A stretch of 64,000 nt of DNA from Gyrodactylus bullatarudis (Eukaryota; Platyhelminthes; Monogenea; Gyrodactylidea; Gyrodactylidae): contig SSNU01000114.1 in assembly GCA_012064415.1 (NCBI GenBank), forward strand, positions 310,001-374,000, given 5' to 3'. The position numbers were made by a program, and so were the translations under genes. Shown in pieces: positions 59,830 through 64,000 of this stretch (positions are counted from its first letter, which is position 1; each line of letters starts with the position of its first letter). The notes beneath the pieces were generated by a model. The model was not told where the DNA came from and ran no database searches. It saw only the letters and a program-made list of their open reading frames with translations.

Positions 59830-61045
59830 TTATTTAAAAAAAGATTTCAAGTCATCAATTCTTTCCTCCAATTTAAGCGGACTGAAAAAGGGATTGAAAA
59901 ATGACGATATAAAAGGTAAAGTCATCCCAATGGCATGAAATGAGGCTGAAGGATTAAAGCCAATCACATCACCCTCAGTGCACCATATTTCTGAACCATT
60001 TAGGTAATATTTGGATCCATTGGAAAGATTATAGGGTTTCAAATAATCCTCAGTGCTGGTCTCCAAGTAAGCATTAGGAATCAAATATTCATCTTTCCTC
60101 TCGGTCTGACGATTCACGTTATTCTTCTTGTCAATCAAGACATCATCGATCTTGAGTAGGATTTTGTTGAACTCCCTTCGCCATTCATAATACTCAAGGC
60201 CAGCTTTTAGATAGTTCTCTCCGCCAAGCTCAATAACGGCACGATCGAGTTTATTATTGTACCTCTTCTTGAGCATTTGAATAATTTCATTTTGACATGC
60301 AATAATAAGGCCAAATACGAAAAGATTTATCGATGACTTTTTCGCTCTTGATCCAGGTCTTTTAGACAGGAAATAAATAATCTAAAGAGAAAATTAATGA
60401 TTACAGTTTTTATTTTTTGTCCAACAAGTTTCAGAAGGGTAGACTAACTTGATAAGCGCCGTAAAAAGAGGAGATTGTAATCATTCTATACAAGACCGAG
60501 AGGTTCTTTTTAGATGGAAAATGGTTATTTTCCTTGGAAATTGAAGAATCGACTCCTAGCAGTCGTAAAAGTTCCCGCGCAATAAGAAATTTTTTCATGT
60601 CATGTGGTAGGTACAATGACAAGAGGAATTTTCGACCCAGGGGACTATCTGTTGTGAAAAGCGGCGTATTTCTGAGTTATAAAAATAAAAAAAATAAGCA
60701 TTACTTCAATCGTGGTATGAAAATGTTTCGATTATGAACTTTATGAAAAATACTGAAATAATACGGTAGAACGATAGATGCATTTGTGGAAGAGCCAGTA
60801 GAGAATACATCATTAACTTCAGAATAATGAAGTTTCACACGATATTCCTTTTCATTGAGTTTAAGATCTTGACAGATTTCGCTTGAAATTTTATCATACT
60901 CAGATGAAACTTTTAGGAATGGGTTTACTATCGTCCTCTTGAGAAGTTTTTCATATTTGTCATGTAAAAAGTAAGAAGCAGCACTAGATCCGATGAAACT
61001 AATGAGGGCAATCTGTTGAGAATAATTTCGTAATATTGTGAACAT
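59830..61045 (-). CDS. TMEM177-like mitochondrial membrane protein
   Basis: Three exons, 61045-60765, 60671-60449 and 60381-59830, in phase, give 351 residues. There is a hydrophobic segment near the N-terminus (IALISFIGSSAASYF), a middle part with PNTPLFTTDSPLG and KKFLIARELLRLLG, a likely second hydrophobic region (SINLFVFGLIIAC), then LDRAVIELGGENYLKAGLEY and a C-terminal tail. The order of a membrane segment, an 'AREL' helix, and a C-terminal LDR...GG..Y...G..YY block resembles TMEM177, an inner-membrane protein involved in COX2 (cytochrome c oxidase) assembly. The match is from memory of family features, so it is moderate only. The first donor was chosen for phase (after VLP), and reading through gives a false end. 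Confidence 0.5.
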
Positions 61046-61432
61046 TGAATTTTACTAAAGCTTAAACAAAAAATGTCATGTTTAAAATAGTTTTATTTTG
61101 TTTTAGCACGTTTTAACATAATTTCGTTCATTAGTTATATTAATTTATAACTACTTGGACTTACTTGTTAGTAGTTTCACAATGAAAAAAACATTGATTA
61201 AGTAATTATTTTTACAATTAATCTATTTGAGGGCTGATTTCTATTTTTATCAAACCATTTTATTGAATAATATTCATTTCAAAACTTGAGCACGAATTTT
61301 TGTATTTTAGAGAAAACCTGTTCAAACACACATAATATATATATTACATAGCTTGGTCGTATTTATAGATTAAAATTTTCATTTTCAAGTATTTTTGCTT
61401 GGAGAAAAAGCAAAAATATATTTCGAGATTCT
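61046..61432. promoter_or_regulatory. Divergent intergenic region
   Basis: 387 bp between the start codons of the TMEM177-like gene (minus) and the sphingomyelinase-like gene (plus). It should hold both promoters. TATATATATTA near 61338 could be a TATA-like element for the plus-strand gene, but in AT-rich DNA this is weak. Confidence 0.35.
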
Positions 61433-62613
61433 ATGATTTTAATTTACATATTTTTCCTTATAAAACTATGGGCAGATAATCCATCAACTTGGTTCGGAAC
61501 TGCGCCTACCTGTGAAGGAAACTGGTACAAGTGTGACCCTTTTGATATGAAACTGTTGAAATTCGACGCATATGGAGACGGAAAATATTGCGTGTCTGGC
61601 TATAAGGCATTGTGCGAGCTTAAAGATCGCCCAGCAATATTTCAAAGTCAACTATCTCCTTGGCCAAATTCACGTCACGTTGACCTCAAGGTTATGAGCT
61701 ATAATATATTTGAGAGACCTTGGGTCGTAACACATGATGGCCAGATTGAAAGGACATGTCGCATTCCAAGAGTTCTCAGCTCAAAATATCCAGATATCGA
61801 TGTTATCGGTTTGCAGGAGAATTTTATGAGCGGCTGTGATCCCCAGATGGATTATAAGAGGATATTTCCCTTTTATGGATGGGAACATGTCTCAGAAGTG
61901 GTTGGATCTTCTGCCTCAATTAACGGCGGAGTCAGGTTTATATCAAAACATCCGCTGTATGACATTCAAACTCATATTTATTCGCATTCCACTCTGGGCA
62001 CGGCTGACAAGCTGGCCTCAAAAGGGTTTATTTATGCCAAGGTAACATTCAACTTTAACGTTTTATTGTTTTTTTTTAGATTGTAAAGGAGGATATCCCA
62101 ATCCACCTAATCAATACTCATCTTCAAGCACAGGAATGCGAAGCATGTGACAAGACTCGACTCGGGCAAGTTCAAGAAATTCGAGATTTTCTTGACCAAA
62201 AGAGAATTCCGAAAGATGAACCAGTCATTCTCATGGGAGATCTCAATTTCGATCTGAAACGTGATCATGAAAACGTTGAAAAGGCTATGAATATTTTAGA
62301 CTTTGAAAATCTTCGGAATACTGGCCACCTAGAATACACCTATGATATTAACCGAAATGATGTTGTAGAGGCTGGCGAGAAACCTTCCTGGCTAGACTAT
62401 GTGACGTATAGCAGAAAAAATAAGAAGCCATCCGATTATAAATTCGAGGCAATCGATTTGAAGGCAGAAGCTGAATTCACCTATTGTAATTCAGCTCCAA
62501 TGTCGCCGTATTGGGTATTTTACAAGAGTGTTTATTGTCGAGTGGTGAAAACCACTCGGGACTTGTCAGATCATTTTCCTGTTATGGCCACTTTTACATT
62601 TAAATACGATTAG
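61433..62613 (+). CDS. Secreted sphingomyelinase C-like phosphodiesterase
   Basis: Two exons, 61433-62041 and 62080-62613, with a 38-bp intron, give 380 residues. The start MILIYIFFLIKLWA is a signal peptide. Residues about 20-80 form a Cys-containing N-terminal module. The rest is a DNase I-like endonuclease/exonuclease/phosphatase domain of the neutral sphingomyelinase C type found in secreted bacterial enzymes: YNIF, catalytic Glu129 in GLQEN, NGGVRFISKHPL, KLASKGFIYAK, His217 in NTHLQA, Asp256/Asn258 in GDLNFD, and the terminal SDHFP with Asp367-His368. The catalytic set looks complete. Such enzymes split sphingomyelin into ceramide and phosphocholine with Mg2+. Substrate and secretion are inferred. 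The presence of a normal host-type intron shows it is a resident eukaryotic gene. Bacterial relatives include haemolysins, but nothing here tells whether this one is toxic. Confidence 0.85.
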
Positions 62614-62779
62614 TAACACTTTTTATGCTCACTTTAGATTTTCGCCATCGGTTTTATGTCCCTAAGATATTTTTCGTATGTTTACAAATAAAGACATAAT
62701 AATAATAATAATTATTATTATTCAATAACTTTTTAAATCTATGATTTGATATCCTATAAAAAAAATCGCATCTCTTCAA

Positions 62780-62836
62780 GGTTGTCCTGCCAATAGCCCG
62801 GATCTCAATACAATTAAGAATTTTTTTGGTATTTGG
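62780..62836 (+). mobile_element. Tc1/mariner transposase remnant
   Basis: The frame reads GCPANSPDLNTIKNFFGIW, a worn form of the DDE transposase block W-P-A-x-S-P-D-L-N-P-I-E-N-x-W. Flanking sequence to about 62960 may belong to it but is too worn to read. No inverted terminal repeats were identified. Confidence 0.65.
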
Positions 62837-62960
62837 TTTCAGGTCCAGGATCTTCTGGTGATATAACCAGAAAAGTTCATATCCTTGCTGAAGACAATTT
62901 ATCGAAAAAGAGGAATATATACAAAATACGTAGATATTTAATGATTTAAAAATTATTTTA

Positions 62961-64000
62961 TGCAGAAGATGTATTATTTTATTTACTTTAATATACTCTA
63001 GTTTTTAATCTTCCAAAACCTGCTTTTATGATTAAACTTAAAAAATAGCTCATCCACGATACAAACAATCAAGTAAATGAATCTACCATAAATCAACGTT
63101 TCAAAGCAACAGATTCTAAGATGACGATTTTAAGTTTTTTTCATAATTCGTCGATAAAATTATATGTTTCCACTATTTGATTTTAGAAAATACGTAACAG
63201 AAAACATTAGTGTCTGCCTAAAATCAATTTCGAGTTTTATCCGCCAACATTTCATCTCTTAAAAATAATCTGAATTCTAAAGCTTACTTGTGAAGGGATT
63301 GACTTTGATGTGAAACAACTCTGACTCTCTCGGAGAGTCTCTACCCTCTTGGTACAGAGTTTAGAGGGTAATATCAGCTTTTTTCAATTTCAGTTCAACA
63401 CACTTAAGATTGGATCTCATTTGATCTGGATTTTCTCAATCACTTCGATAGTTATATAATTTTCAATCACAGTTTTAGAAACTTGATTAAATTTGGAATC
63501 GAATCAGTGTTTTTTTGTGGAAAAGATCCAAGGATAACACAAAAAATTCAGGATCAAAGTCAAATTTTCATGTTTCACCTACTAATGGGTAAACTCGATT
63601 TTTGTCATTTTTAACCGCTTCTTTAGCGTATTTTTGCATAAATTTGCATATCAACCAACTTTATCTAAAAGAAATTCAACTTCTTTTTCTTTTTTTTTCT
63701 GGTTATTTAAGAGTATTGGTATTCTATTTCAGTATTTACTGGGCAGAGGTTGAATTATTTCTCGCTCAAAACACCTTCGATTTTACCTGCTGTTCGTGTT
63801 TAATGATGATGTAATAAACAAAATTTATTCATTGTTACATTTAATTTTCTGTTCAACTTGTGTTCTTAAGGGTTTGAAAAATAAATTTTTTTAAAGCTTT
63901 ATTGTCCTAGAGAGTTTTAAAGCACCAGTTTATATAAAAGACAAGATCCTTTTTCATAAGAATATTTTCCTTACAAAAGGACTTTGAAAAATCTTTTTTA
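62961..64000. other. Non-coding window end
   Basis: No gene recognised. A patch near 63640-63670 (GCATATCAACCAACTTTAT) resembles a family A hairpin end, and GACTCTCTCGGAGAGTC near 63322 is a short perfect palindrome. The open frame at 63602-63814 lacks coding character. Confidence 0.4.

Noticed and set aside
1..64000. Alternative genetic code or bacterial origin
   Set aside because: Conserved proteins read through with the standard code, end at ordinary stops and need GT-AG introns. No CRISPR array, operon or rRNA was seen.

Overview
This is a strongly AT-rich piece of nuclear DNA from a eukaryote, most likely an animal. The evidence is spliced genes with GT-AG introns in the standard code, and typical animal genes (a full-length type II ferlin, an actinin-type tandem calponin-homology protein, TRAPPC2/sedlin, a P4-ATPase). 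The introns are unusual: many are only about 26-40 bp, while others run to several kilobases filled with inverted repeats. I cannot name the species. Introns this short fit a few reduced animal lineages (mesozoans are one example), but that is a guess.

Layout: (1) 1.2-14.6 kb, minus: tandem CH-domain protein, ten exons. (2) 14.8-15.2 kb, plus: small unknown basic protein, head-to-head with gene 1. (3) 15.2-15.8 kb, minus: TRAPPC2, three exons including a 26-bp intron. (4) 15.8-31.1 kb, plus: about 1,100-residue unknown protein, with a dead LINE in one intron and two giant hairpins in its last intron. (5) 32.2-33.2 kb, plus: small secreted cysteine-rich peptide with an eclosion-hormone-like start to its cysteine pattern. 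(6) 34.95-49.9 kb, plus: ferlin, 30 exons, ending in two mutually exclusive last exons that each encode a membrane anchor. (7) 50.6-58.7 kb, minus: P4-ATPase lipid flippase, eight exons. (8) 59.0-59.7 kb, minus: 235-residue protein with an internal duplication. (9) 59.8-61.0 kb, minus: TMEM177-like mitochondrial membrane protein. (10) 61.4-62.6 kb, plus: secreted sphingomyelinase C-like phosphodiesterase with one 38-bp intron. The rest is introns and spacer seeded with foldback (hairpin) repeats of at least three families and with remnants of a LINE, a GIY-YIG/Penelope-type element and a Tc1/mariner element.

The genes are unrelated housekeeping and cell-biology genes, not an operon-like system. 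A loose membrane theme (ferlin, flippase, sphingomyelinase) is probably coincidence. Exon models were built by hand by matching GT/AG sites and reading phase. The ferlin model (30 exons) and the flippase model (8 exons) keep phase throughout, which supports them strongly. Gene 4 has one unresolved exon junction.
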